A stretch of DNA of 64,000 nt from Pseudomonas entomophila. Lineage in GTDB: Bacteria > Pseudomonadota > Gammaproteobacteria > Pseudomonadales > Pseudomonadaceae. Positions within the stretch are counted from its first letter, which is position 1. Every line of letters starts with the position of its first letter. The stretch covers positions 4,276,501-4,340,500 of the forward strand of contig NZ_CP063832.1 of NCBI RefSeq assembly GCF_023277925.1. The letters are read 5' to 3'. Of this stretch, positions 37,745 through 44,841 are shown piece by piece. The notes under the pieces are model-generated. The model saw nothing but the letters and a program-made list of their open reading frames with translations, made no database searches and had not been told where the DNA came from. A program made the translations under genes and the position numbers.

Positions 37745-38236
37745 TCAAGCCTGGCGCGGGTCTGGATTGTCCAGCACGGTGTCGGTCTGCTCCGTGCGGA
37801 ACTGCTTGAGCGCCGCGTGGAACTGCGGGTATTTGGCACCCAGGATGCTTGCCGACAGCAGCGCGGCGTTGATCGCGCCAGCCTTGCCGATGGCCAGGGT
37901 AGCCACGGGGACGCCGGCCGGCATCTGCACGATCGACAGCAGCGAATCGACACCCGACAACATCGACGACTGCACCGGCACGCCGAGCACCGGCAGGTGG
38001 GTCTTGGCGGCGCACATGCCTGGCAGGTGGGCGGCGCCACCGGCACCGGCGATGATCACCTCGATGCCACGGCCGTCGGCCTCCTCGGCGTACTGGAACA
38101 GCAGGTCCGGGGTACGGTGGGCGGAAACCACCTTCACCTCGTAGGGAATGCCGAGTTTTTCCAGCATATCGGCGGTGTGGCTAAGGGTGGACCAATCGGA
38201 CTTGGAGCCCATGATCACGCCAACCAGTGCACTCAT
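37745..38236 (-). CDS. purE: N5-carboxyaminoimidazole ribonucleotide mutase PurE
   Basis: The 163-residue protein has the class I PurE signatures GSKSDW at the N-terminus, SAHRTP with the catalytic His, and [10 protein letters not shown]. It moves the carboxyl group of N5-CAIR to give CAIR, the step after PurK. A good AGAGGC ribosome site precedes ATG 38236. A terminator-like hairpin lies upstream, after the LysR gene. Confidence 0.97.
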   Translation of the reverse strand: MSALVGVIMGSKSDWSTLSHTADMLEKLGIPYEVKVVSAHRTPDLLFQYAEEADGRGIEVIIAGAGGAAHLPGMCAAKTHLPVLGVPVQSSMLSGVDSLLSIVQMPAGVPVATLAIGKAGAINAALLSASILGAKYPQFHAALKQFRTEQTDTVLDNPDPRQA

Positions 38237-38280
38237 CGTCGAGCCTCTTTGCTTGTGCGCCCGCAGGCGCGTCAAAAAAC

Positions 38281-38314
38281 AACAAGCCACGCGGGACGAC
38301 CGGCGTGGCTTGTT
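38281..38314 (-). terminator. Terminator upstream of purE
   Basis: A 12-base-pair stem (AACAAGCCACGC / GCGTGGCTTGTT) with a 10-base loop is followed on the minus strand by a run of six T. It is placed to end the LysR transcript 94 bases after its stop; it could also act as a purEK leader attenuator if the promoter lies further upstream. Confidence 0.75.
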
Positions 38315-38407
38315 TGCTGATCATGACCGGATCTATCCGGTCGAGGGGCCGCGCAGTATAGCGTAACGCGAGGCCATCACGGCACCCCCGGCGACCAACT
38401 GTCGCCC

Positions 38408-39337
38408 TTATTTTTCGGGGGTTTGGCTGACTTTCGGGTCAACTGAACCGCCCTCCAGCTTGCGCCACAGCAACCGCACGTTGGCCTTGCGCACCAGGGC
38501 GCAGCGATAGAGGCGGATTTCCAGCGGCACATGCCACTGGCTACCGCCACAGATCACCAGTTCGCCGCGCTCCAGCTCGCCGCGCATCGACAGCTTCGGC
38601 ACCCAGGCAATGCCCATGCCTTCCAGCGCCATGCTCTTGAGACTGTCGGCCATCGCGGTTTCATAGACAGTGGTATAGCGCAGGTTGCGCTGGCGCAGCA
38701 GCAGGTTGACCGAACGGCCGAGGAAGGCGCCGGCGCTGTAGGCCAGCAACGGCACGCTGCCCTCGCCTTCCAGGTCGAACAACGGCTTGCCGTCCGGTCC
38801 CACGGCACATACCGGCAGCATTTCAGTGTCGCCCATGTGCAGCGACGGGAAGATCTCGGCATCCATCTGCAACGCCGCATCCGGATCATAGAAGGCCAGC
38901 ATCAGGTCGCAGCCACCCTCGCGCAAGGCATGCACTGCATCACCAACGTTGGTGGCCACCAGGCGGGTGGCGATGTTCAAACCGTCGTTGCGCAACTGGG
39001 CCACCCAACGGGGGAAGAAGCCCGAAGCCAGGGAGTGTGCCGCCGCCACCTGGATGACCTCGCCCTGCCCGCCTTCGAGGTGATGCAAGTGGCGCAAAAC
39101 TTCGCTCAACTGGTCGACAACGGTGCGAGCGGTGACGAGAAACAGTTGCCCGGCCTCGGTCAGTTCGATGGGGGTGCGGGAACGATTCACCAAGGTCAGC
39201 CCCAACGCCGCTTCCAGGCTTCTTATGCGTCGGCTGAAGGCTGGCTGGGTGACGAAACGGCGCTCGGCCGCTTGCGAGAAACTGCGGGTGGAGGCCAGGG
39301 CACTGAAGTCCTCCAGCCATTTGCTTTCGAGGTTCAT
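38408..39337 (-). CDS. LysR-family regulator divergent from aspA
   Basis: The 309-residue protein has an N-terminal HTH (STRSFSQAAERRFVTQPAFSRRIRSLE) and a substrate-binding domain. It faces aspA across 181 bases that hold two palindromes, so it is the obvious candidate regulator of aspA. The effector is not known; aspartate, asparagine or fumarate would be natural guesses. Confidence 0.88.
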   Translation of the reverse strand: MNLESKWLEDFSALASTRSFSQAAERRFVTQPAFSRRIRSLEAALGLTLVNRSRTPIELTEAGQLFLVTARTVVDQLSEVLRHLHHLEGGQGEVIQVAAAHSLASGFFPRWVAQLRNDGLNIATRLVATNVGDAVHALREGGCDLMLAFYDPDAALQMDAEIFPSLHMGDTEMLPVCAVGPDGKPLFDLEGEGSVPLLAYSAGAFLGRSVNLLLRQRNLRYTTVYETAMADSLKSMALEGMGIAWVPKLSMRGELERGELVICGGSQWHVPLEIRLYRCALVRKANVRLLWRKLEGGSVDPKVSQTPEK

Positions 39338-39376
39338 CGACTACTCCGCAACGCGTGCACCAAAATGGAACACGCT

Positions 39377-39389
39377 CGATTGTCAATCG
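39377..39389. promoter_or_regulatory. Palindrome CGATTGTCAATCG in the lysR-aspA gap
   Basis: A perfect 6+1+6 palindrome lies 40 bases upstream of the LysR start. It may be an autoregulatory half of the operator. Confidence 0.4.
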
Positions 39390-39405
39390 GCGTCACATCA
39401 AACCG

Positions 39406-39422
39406 TATGCCGTTTGCGCATA
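39406..39422. promoter_or_regulatory. Candidate LysR operator TATGC-N7-GCATA
   Basis: A perfect inverted repeat (TATGC CGTTTGC GCATA) fits the T-N11-A rule for LysR sites and lies midway between the LysR gene and aspA. Confidence 0.5.
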
Positions 39423-39518
39423 GGTTAGCGTGCAACAGCATTGGCCGCAAAATCCGGGCAGCCCTAGGATTGTCGCCATTCCGGCAGGTGCCGGGTCAAA
39501 ATCGAGATGATATCCATC

Positions 39519-40943
39519 ATGTCCTCCGCTGCATCGTTCCGCGTCGAAAAAGATCTGCTTGGTACCCTTGAAGTCCCTGCCGATGCCTACTACGGCATCC
39601 AGACCCTGCGCGCTGCCAACAACTTCCACCTCTCCGGCGTTCCGCTGTCGCACTACCCGAAACTGGTAGTCGGCCTGGCGATGGTCAAGCAGGCTGCTGC
39701 TGACGCCAACCGTGAGCTGGGGCACCTGAGCGATGCCAAGCACGCTGCCATCAGCGCAGCTTGCGCCCGACTGATCAAGGGCGACTTCCACGATCAGTTC
39801 GTGGTGGACATGATTCAAGGCGGTGCTGGCACCTCCACCAACATGAACGCCAACGAAGTCATCGCCAACGTTGCGCTGGAGCACATGGGCCACCAGAAAG
39901 GTGAGTACCAGTACCTGCACCCGAACAACGACGTGAACATGGCGCAGTCGACCAACGACGCCTACCCGACCGCGATCCGTCTGGGTCTGTTGCTGGGCCA
40001 CGACGCCCTGCTGGCCAGCCTCGACAGCCTGATCCAGGCCTTCGCCGCCAAAGGTAAAGAGTTCGACCACGTACTGAAGATGGGCCGCACCCAGCTGCAG
40101 GACGCCGTACCCATGACCCTGGGCCAGGAATTCCGCGCCTTCGCCACCACCATGACCGAAGACCTGCAGCGCCTGCGCTCGCTGGCCCCGGAACTGCTGA
40201 CCGAAATCAACCTGGGCGGCACTGCCATCGGTACCGGCATCAACGCCGACCCGGGCTACCAGGCCCTGGCCGTGCAGCGCCTGGCAACCATCAGCGGCCA
40301 GCCGCTGGTGCCTGCCGCCGACCTGATCGAAGCCACCTCCGACATGGGCGCCTTCGTGCTGTTCTCCGGCATGCTCAAGCGCACCGCGGTCAAGCTGTCG
40401 AAGATCTGCAACGACCTGCGCCTGCTGTCCAGCGGCCCACGTACCGGCATCAACGAGATCAACCTGCCGGCGCGCCAGCCAGGCAGCTCGATCATGCCAG
40501 GCAAGGTCAACCCGGTGATCCCGGAAGCCGTCAACCAAGTCGCCTTCGCCATCATGGGCAACGACCTGGCCCTGACCGTCGCCGCCGAAGGTGGCCAGCT
40601 GCAGCTGAACGTGATGGAACCGCTGATCGCCTACAAGATCTTCGACTCGATCCGCCTGCTGCAACGCGCCATGGACATGCTGCGCGAGCACTGCATCGTG
40701 GGTATCACCGCCAACGAACAGCGCTGCCGTGAACTGGTCGAGCACTCGATCGGCCTGGTCACCGCCCTGAACCCGTACATCGGCTACGAAAACGCCACCC
40801 GTATCGCCCGCGTCGCCCTGGAAACCGGCCGCGGCGTGCTGGAACTGGTGCGCGAAGAGAAGCTGCTGGATGAAGCGATGCTCAACGACATCCTGCGTCC
40901 GGAAAACATGATCGCTCCCCGTCTGGTTCCGCTGAAGGCGTAA
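39519..40943 (+). CDS. aspA: Aspartate ammonia-lyase
   Basis: The 474-residue protein belongs to the fumarase/aspartase superfamily. The signature GSSIMPGKVNPVIPE, with the catalytic serine loop, and the GGAGTSTNMNANEVIAN substrate motif are intact. It converts aspartate to fumarate and ammonia. I chose ATG 39519 (MSSAASFRVEKD), the start I recall for pseudomonad homologues; ATG 39507 adds four residues. A strong terminator follows. Confidence 0.95.
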   Translation: MSSAASFRVEKDLLGTLEVPADAYYGIQTLRAANNFHLSGVPLSHYPKLVVGLAMVKQAAADANRELGHLSDAKHAAISAACARLIKGDFHDQFVVDMIQGGAGTSTNMNANEVIANVALEHMGHQKGEYQYLHPNNDVNMAQSTNDAYPTAIRLGLLLGHDALLASLDSLIQAFAAKGKEFDHVLKMGRTQLQDAVPMTLGQEFRAFATTMTEDLQRLRSLAPELLTEINLGGTAIGTGINADPGYQALAVQRLATISGQPLVPAADLIEATSDMGAFVLFSGMLKRTAVKLSKICNDLRLLSSGPRTGINEINLPARQPGSSIMPGKVNPVIPEAVNQVAFAIMGNDLALTVAAEGGQLQLNVMEPLIAYKIFDSIRLLQRAMDMLREHCIVGITANEQRCRELVEHSIGLVTALNPYIGYENATRIARVALETGRGVLELVREEKLLDEAMLNDILRPENMIAPRLVPLKA

Positions 40944-41003
40944 CCCAGACCGCTGCAAAACGTCTCACCAGGTCGAGGGACTAGACACCTCTCAACCTTT
41001 CAA

Positions 41004-41035
41004 GGGCCCGAGCGCACGCTCCGGGCTCTTTTTTT
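41004..41035 (+). terminator. Rho-independent terminator after aspA
   Basis: GCCCGAGCG pairs with CGCTCCGGGC (one bulged base), followed by seven T. The stop codon of the convergent lipase gene (41034-41036) falls at the end of the T tract, so the accessory module abuts the aspA terminator exactly. Confidence 0.85.
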
Positions 41036-43226
41036 ATATCAAGTTCAGAGGGTCGGACGGATCGCTCTCGGCATCGAGCATGACGAAGATTTCGTCGGAG
41101 GTAACTTTGATTATCGGTGGCTCGTTCGAGGGAAGCTCGGCGGGGGCCATGGCAAGCTGCTCTTCGCGGTTGTTCACGTCATGGGCGTGCCAACGGGCGA
41201 GTACGGTTTCGAGTTCGGGGTGGTTGGCGAGCGAGCCGTAGACCTGGGCTGCGCTAACGGTGGTGGTGGCGAGCGCAGAAAGTCGCGTCAGGGTGGTTTC
41301 GAGTCGGTGGCGTTCCTCATGCATGATTTGCAGCCGGTTTTCATGTTGACGACGGTATGGGTCCGCCTGCTTGATCGACGCTTGCCTGCGCTGGATCTGC
41401 TCATCGAATGAAACCAGCAGTGCGCGGATCAGCGACAGTTCGCGGCGGGTGACAGGGGGCGTGTTGGCCAGCAGGACCTCCTGATGGCGGCGCAACGCGG
41501 CCCAGCAGGCAGGGATATAGGCAACCATGAAATGGTCGCCGACCCTGAACAGTTGATCCATGAACGCCATACGTTCGGGCAGGCCGTACTCGTGCCGCAG
41601 TATACGGTTGCACAGCGCTTGCTCGGTGATGGTGCTGCAGCCGGGCGTCCAAAGCACGGCGGATTGACGGCCAGGCGCGAAGGGAATGCTCATGAAATGG
41701 CGCAACTCACCGTGATGCTCGTAGGACTCGGCCAGTTCGAAACCGAAACTGGTGAGTACCGTCTTAACGCCCAGGGGCGCTTGCATGTGGGCCTGCGCGA
41801 CATCCTGCCGGACCCGCTCGAAGGGCCGATGCATCCAGCTGGCGGGGACACTGGGAACCGGGTCGTTGTCGTTGACGATGCGGTGGTGGACCAGATCGGC
41901 GGCGCCTTGCATGAAGGTGGTGTCGCCGGCGCGGGGGGCGCCGAAGGTGTAGAGCTGGATGTCGATGCCTTCTACTTGGCGACGAAGCATTTCTGCCAAG
42001 AGCAAGGCAACCGCACCGCCGAGGCTGTGGCCGCAGATGACCAGTTGTTGACCCGTGTAGAACCTGTCCATGTACTCCCGTGCGAAAGCGTACGCTTTTG
42101 TAGCGGACTCATAGAATCCGCGATGAACTCGACCCTCCCCTTCACGAAATTCAACTTGTAACGCATCCGCATCTCGAAGCGCATCGGCCATGAACTCGCT
42201 GGTACCCCGGACTGCTATCAAGATCTGATCTGATGTGTGAGTGGCGAATGCTTGGGTATCCGTCGCGTTGAACTTGTTTCGATCATCAAGAAAATGAAGC
42301 TTGGCGGGGTGCTCTTGAAGGTCTTCCCGGCTCGGATGATTGTAGGGATACAGGTCGGGATCAAAAGGCGCTATCTCCCACCGCTGCGAGTACGGTACTT
42401 CTTCATAGAACGGATAGAACGACTGCATCAATTTCGTATCGACCCTCCAGATCTCCCTAAATGCACTCAGCGACTCGGCAAACCAGTTACCAACGCTGGG
42501 TTCATGGGTGAAGCTGACCGTCGATGACCGGACCGGGTGCCCGTCCGGTTCTTGTCCGAACGGTGAATAGCTCAGCGTGGCCATGAGTGCCAACTGATAC
42601 ATGTTCAACACGCAAAAACCTGGATCCTTCGATAGCACCAACCGCAAGGCGCGCAGGGGGCGGACTTCCAGCACCGTGTGCTGGTTGGGCCTCAGGCACA
42701 CACCGTGGGCACCATGCCCACGCATGAGTTTCTTGGCGTATTCCTCAGGAGGAAAGTTTGACTTCGTCGCAGGAGGTAGATGACAGGTGTACTGAACGAG
42801 ATCACGCACTTCCACTTGGAGAAAATGGTCACACTTCGCGCGAGCAGGGTTATTTTCAGTTCGAGCACCATTTGCATTATTGAACTGCGTACTTTCCGCT
42901 CGGACCTGTAACTCCGTCAATTGCAGCGGGTAAAAGTCTCGCTCAATCAAGCCCCTATACAACTTCTCAGCGCCGACGTAGAGCGCATAAAATCTTACAA
43001 CCAACCCACCGCTGTAGTGCCTCGAAATAACAGCACTCCCTTCAATATCCAGCACGCCCGTGTAGGTGATGCCTTCCCGGTCAATCGCTTCATAACTCAA
43101 TCCTGCATATGGCTCACCTTGCCCTAATTCATCGACCAGTTGAAATCTGGTTCTACAGTCCTCTACAGGGCACGCGAAAATCTTGGAATTAATAGGCGAT
43201 GACAGCTCATCAAGAATCTCCCTCAT
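41034..43226 (-). CDS. Class 3 lipase, putative type VI secretion effector
   Basis: The 730-residue protein has no signal peptide. Residues about 1-230 form an N-terminal region (RFQLVDELGQGEPYAGLSYE, then EVRPLRALRLVLSKDPGFC) seen in VgrG-linked Pseudomonas lipases as I recall. Residues about 280-520 form an alpha/beta-hydrolase with the nucleophile elbow GHSLGG (Ser401), an acid in NDNDPVP (Asp455) and a candidate His at 504 or 505. Residues about 600-690 look coiled-coil (Gln/Arg/Glu-rich). It would cleave membrane phospholipids or other acyl esters in a target cell. It is last in a vgrG-DUF4123-lipoprotein-lipase operon, 6 bases after the lipoprotein stop, with AGGAG upstream. The 5' part is less G+C-rich than the flanks. 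The effector role is inferred from context. Confidence 0.83.
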   Translation of the reverse strand: MREILDELSSPINSKIFACPVEDCRTRFQLVDELGQGEPYAGLSYEAIDREGITYTGVLDIEGSAVISRHYSGGLVVRFYALYVGAEKLYRGLIERDFYPLQLTELQVRAESTQFNNANGARTENNPARAKCDHFLQVEVRDLVQYTCHLPPATKSNFPPEEYAKKLMRGHGAHGVCLRPNQHTVLEVRPLRALRLVLSKDPGFCVLNMYQLALMATLSYSPFGQEPDGHPVRSSTVSFTHEPSVGNWFAESLSAFREIWRVDTKLMQSFYPFYEEVPYSQRWEIAPFDPDLYPYNHPSREDLQEHPAKLHFLDDRNKFNATDTQAFATHTSDQILIAVRGTSEFMADALRDADALQVEFREGEGRVHRGFYESATKAYAFAREYMDRFYTGQQLVICGHSLGGAVALLLAEMLRRQVEGIDIQLYTFGAPRAGDTTFMQGAADLVHHRIVNDNDPVPSVPASWMHRPFERVRQDVAQAHMQAPLGVKTVLTSFGFELAESYEHHGELRHFMSIPFAPGRQSAVLWTPGCSTITEQALCNRILRHEYGLPERMAFMDQLFRVGDHFMVAYIPACWAALRRHQEVLLANTPPVTRRELSLIRALLVSFDEQIQRRQASIKQADPYRRQHENRLQIMHEERHRLETTLTRLSALATTTVSAAQVYGSLANHPELETVLARWHAHDVNNREEQLAMAPAELPSNEPPIIKVTSDEIFVMLDAESDPSDPLNLI

Positions 43227-43232
43227 AACGTT

Positions 43233-44015
43233 CTACTCCTTACAGCCTGGATGAATCGTGCAAACCACGCCGTTCGGGCCGGTGAAGTGACTGAAATCAG
43301 ACGTATTTCCGTCGCAGAATGCATAAGGATCTTCAAAGCCATCCCCCATACACCTCTTCCACCCATTAGGAAACTGTACCCACCTATTCGGCTCCCCCGG
43401 TTTTTCTTCATCAAGTAAACGAATATTCATCCTTATGGTTTTGCCCGGTAATTGATCCAGTGTATATACGGCATACACCACATCCAAACCGACCTCCCCG
43501 CGGCTGGCGTCCTGCCTGCAACTCAACCCCTTTGACAGTTGGCGTTTTTTTCCCATCGTTCTAAATCTCCAATAGCACTCACCATAGAAAGTGTCTTCAT
43601 CGCTTTTTGTGAGTTTTCGTTTGTTCTTACCTTCATATTGCGAGTAAACACCCAAGCCAGCGCGTGTGTAGCTATCCGTTCTGTCTACTGGCGTGGCATC
43701 AGACCATCGGGCAAATATTTTTATATCGATTTTATCCAAGACCATCTGACAACCCTTTATCAGGGTGCGTATTGGTATTTTTATTTCTGGCTTATATTCA
43801 CCCAGCCAAGGTCGGTTAAATTCCGGCATGGTTCGCCTCCAATCTGTCACCGCACAGCTGGTACCAGGCTCAGGTTCATAGAGCACGCCCGCCCAATAAG
43901 AAAAGTTTGACGGCAACTCCCCCACCAATGTGAAAGTATTCGGTTGCCATTCAGAGCAACTGGTCTGCAGCAATACGGCCGCTACAACTACTCCTCGTTT
44001 CCTCCAAGACTTCAT
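43233..44015 (-). CDS. Exported Cys-rich (lipo)protein, putative immunity protein to the lipase
   Basis: The 260-residue protein has a positively charged, hydrophobic N-terminus (MKSWRKRGVVVAAVLLQTSC). Cys20 could be lipidated, but Gln at -3 makes the lipobox non-canonical. The mature part is rich in Cys, Trp and Tyr, with no domain I recognise. Immunity proteins to secreted T6SS lipases are usually periplasmic, often lipoproteins, and encoded beside the effector, which fits. It starts one base after the DUF4123 stop and ends 6 bases before the lipase. G+C is about 40% in several 60-base lines (43680-43800), far below its neighbours. Confidence 0.72.
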   Translation of the reverse strand: MKSWRKRGVVVAAVLLQTSCSEWQPNTFTLVGELPSNFSYWAGVLYEPEPGTSCAVTDWRRTMPEFNRPWLGEYKPEIKIPIRTLIKGCQMVLDKIDIKIFARWSDATPVDRTDSYTRAGLGVYSQYEGKNKRKLTKSDEDTFYGECYWRFRTMGKKRQLSKGLSCRQDASRGEVGLDVVYAVYTLDQLPGKTIRMNIRLLDEEKPGEPNRWVQFPNGWKRCMGDGFEDPYAFCDGNTSDFSHFTGPNGVVCTIHPGCKE

Positions 44016-44016
44016 T

Positions 44017-44841
44017 TCACGTTCTCCCTTGCTCTAATGGCGCAATCCGTCGCATTCGCTGAAAATGTGCCGCGGGCGTTTCCTCCGGCCAACGCGCCCA
44101 GTCCTCCCCGACCTTGAACCCCGGCGAGCGCAAGCTGCTGAGCAACAGAAACGCCAACTGCGCGGACGTCTCCCAACCCCAAGCCTTGGCCTGCTCCAGC
44201 CTTCGCCCAAGCCAGGCTTCGTGGTCCTGCTCGCTCGCCAGTTGCAGATAGCGTCCGTAGTCATGCCGGACCAGGTAGCGGTCAGCATTCACAAACAGCG
44301 TCACCTCGGCGGCAGGTGCCGGCACCCGCAGCCAGGCCGGCTCGGAGGGCACGGGGTAGCTACCGGAGGCTGGGTTATCCACAACCCGCCAGACATCCGT
44401 TTGCCAGTAACAGAGGCTGAGGGTCGGACCGAGGTAAGCTGGCAGTTCAACCTGAGTCAGGACGTCCAGGGCACGGGCCAGCACGCGGTTATCGTGAAAG
44501 CGGTACAGCCCGTGCCCGACCATCAGCCGTGCCCGCCAGTGGCTGAGCCAGGCCGCCCAGTCGCCGGGCGCCAGGCTCGCCAACCACCCCCAATGCGCCT
44601 GCGGCGCCGAAAGGTCCGGCTCGGCCAGACGCAGTTCGGCATCGCCCACCAGGAACGCGACCGGCCCGGCACTGGCCAACTGGGCTGCTGGTGTCTGGTT
44701 GTACAAGGCGCTCCAACGGTCGCTGCCCAACGTCGCCATCAACACTTGCCGAGTGCGAGCTTCGCCATCCAGCAGCAGGGCAACCTCGCGGCCCTGGGCA
44801 CGTTGCGCGGCCATCCACAGCCACGGATCCTGATTGCTCAT
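44017..44841 (-). CDS. DUF4123 adaptor/chaperone for T6SS effector loading
   Basis: The 274-residue protein has the DUF4123 pattern (WLWMAAQRAQGREVALLLDGEAR at the start, then GPVAFLVGD, LSHWRARLMVG and FHDNRVLARALDVLT). Such proteins (Tap/TEC type) bind an effector and its cognate VgrG and are not secreted. Its ATG overlaps the vgrG stop by 4 bases (ATGA), so the two are translationally coupled. The neighbouring lipase is the expected cargo. Confidence 0.84.
   Translation of the reverse strand: MSNQDPWLWMAAQRAQGREVALLLDGEARTRQVLMATLGSDRWSALYNQTPAAQLASAGPVAFLVGDAELRLAEPDLSAPQAHWGWLASLAPGDWAAWLSHWRARLMVGHGLYRFHDNRVLARALDVLTQVELPAYLGPTLSLCYWQTDVWRVVDNPASGSYPVPSEPAWLRVPAPAAEVTLFVNADRYLVRHDYGRYLQLASEQDHEAWLGRRLEQAKAWGWETSAQLAFLLLSSLRSPGFKVGEDWARWPEETPAAHFQRMRRIAPLEQGRT

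Noticed and set aside
43539..43910. Plus-strand open frame inside the low-G+C lipoprotein gene
   Set aside because: Tempting because the region is A+T-rich and the frame is open by less bias, but the minus-strand gene has an export signal, ribosome site and operon spacing, and this frame has none.
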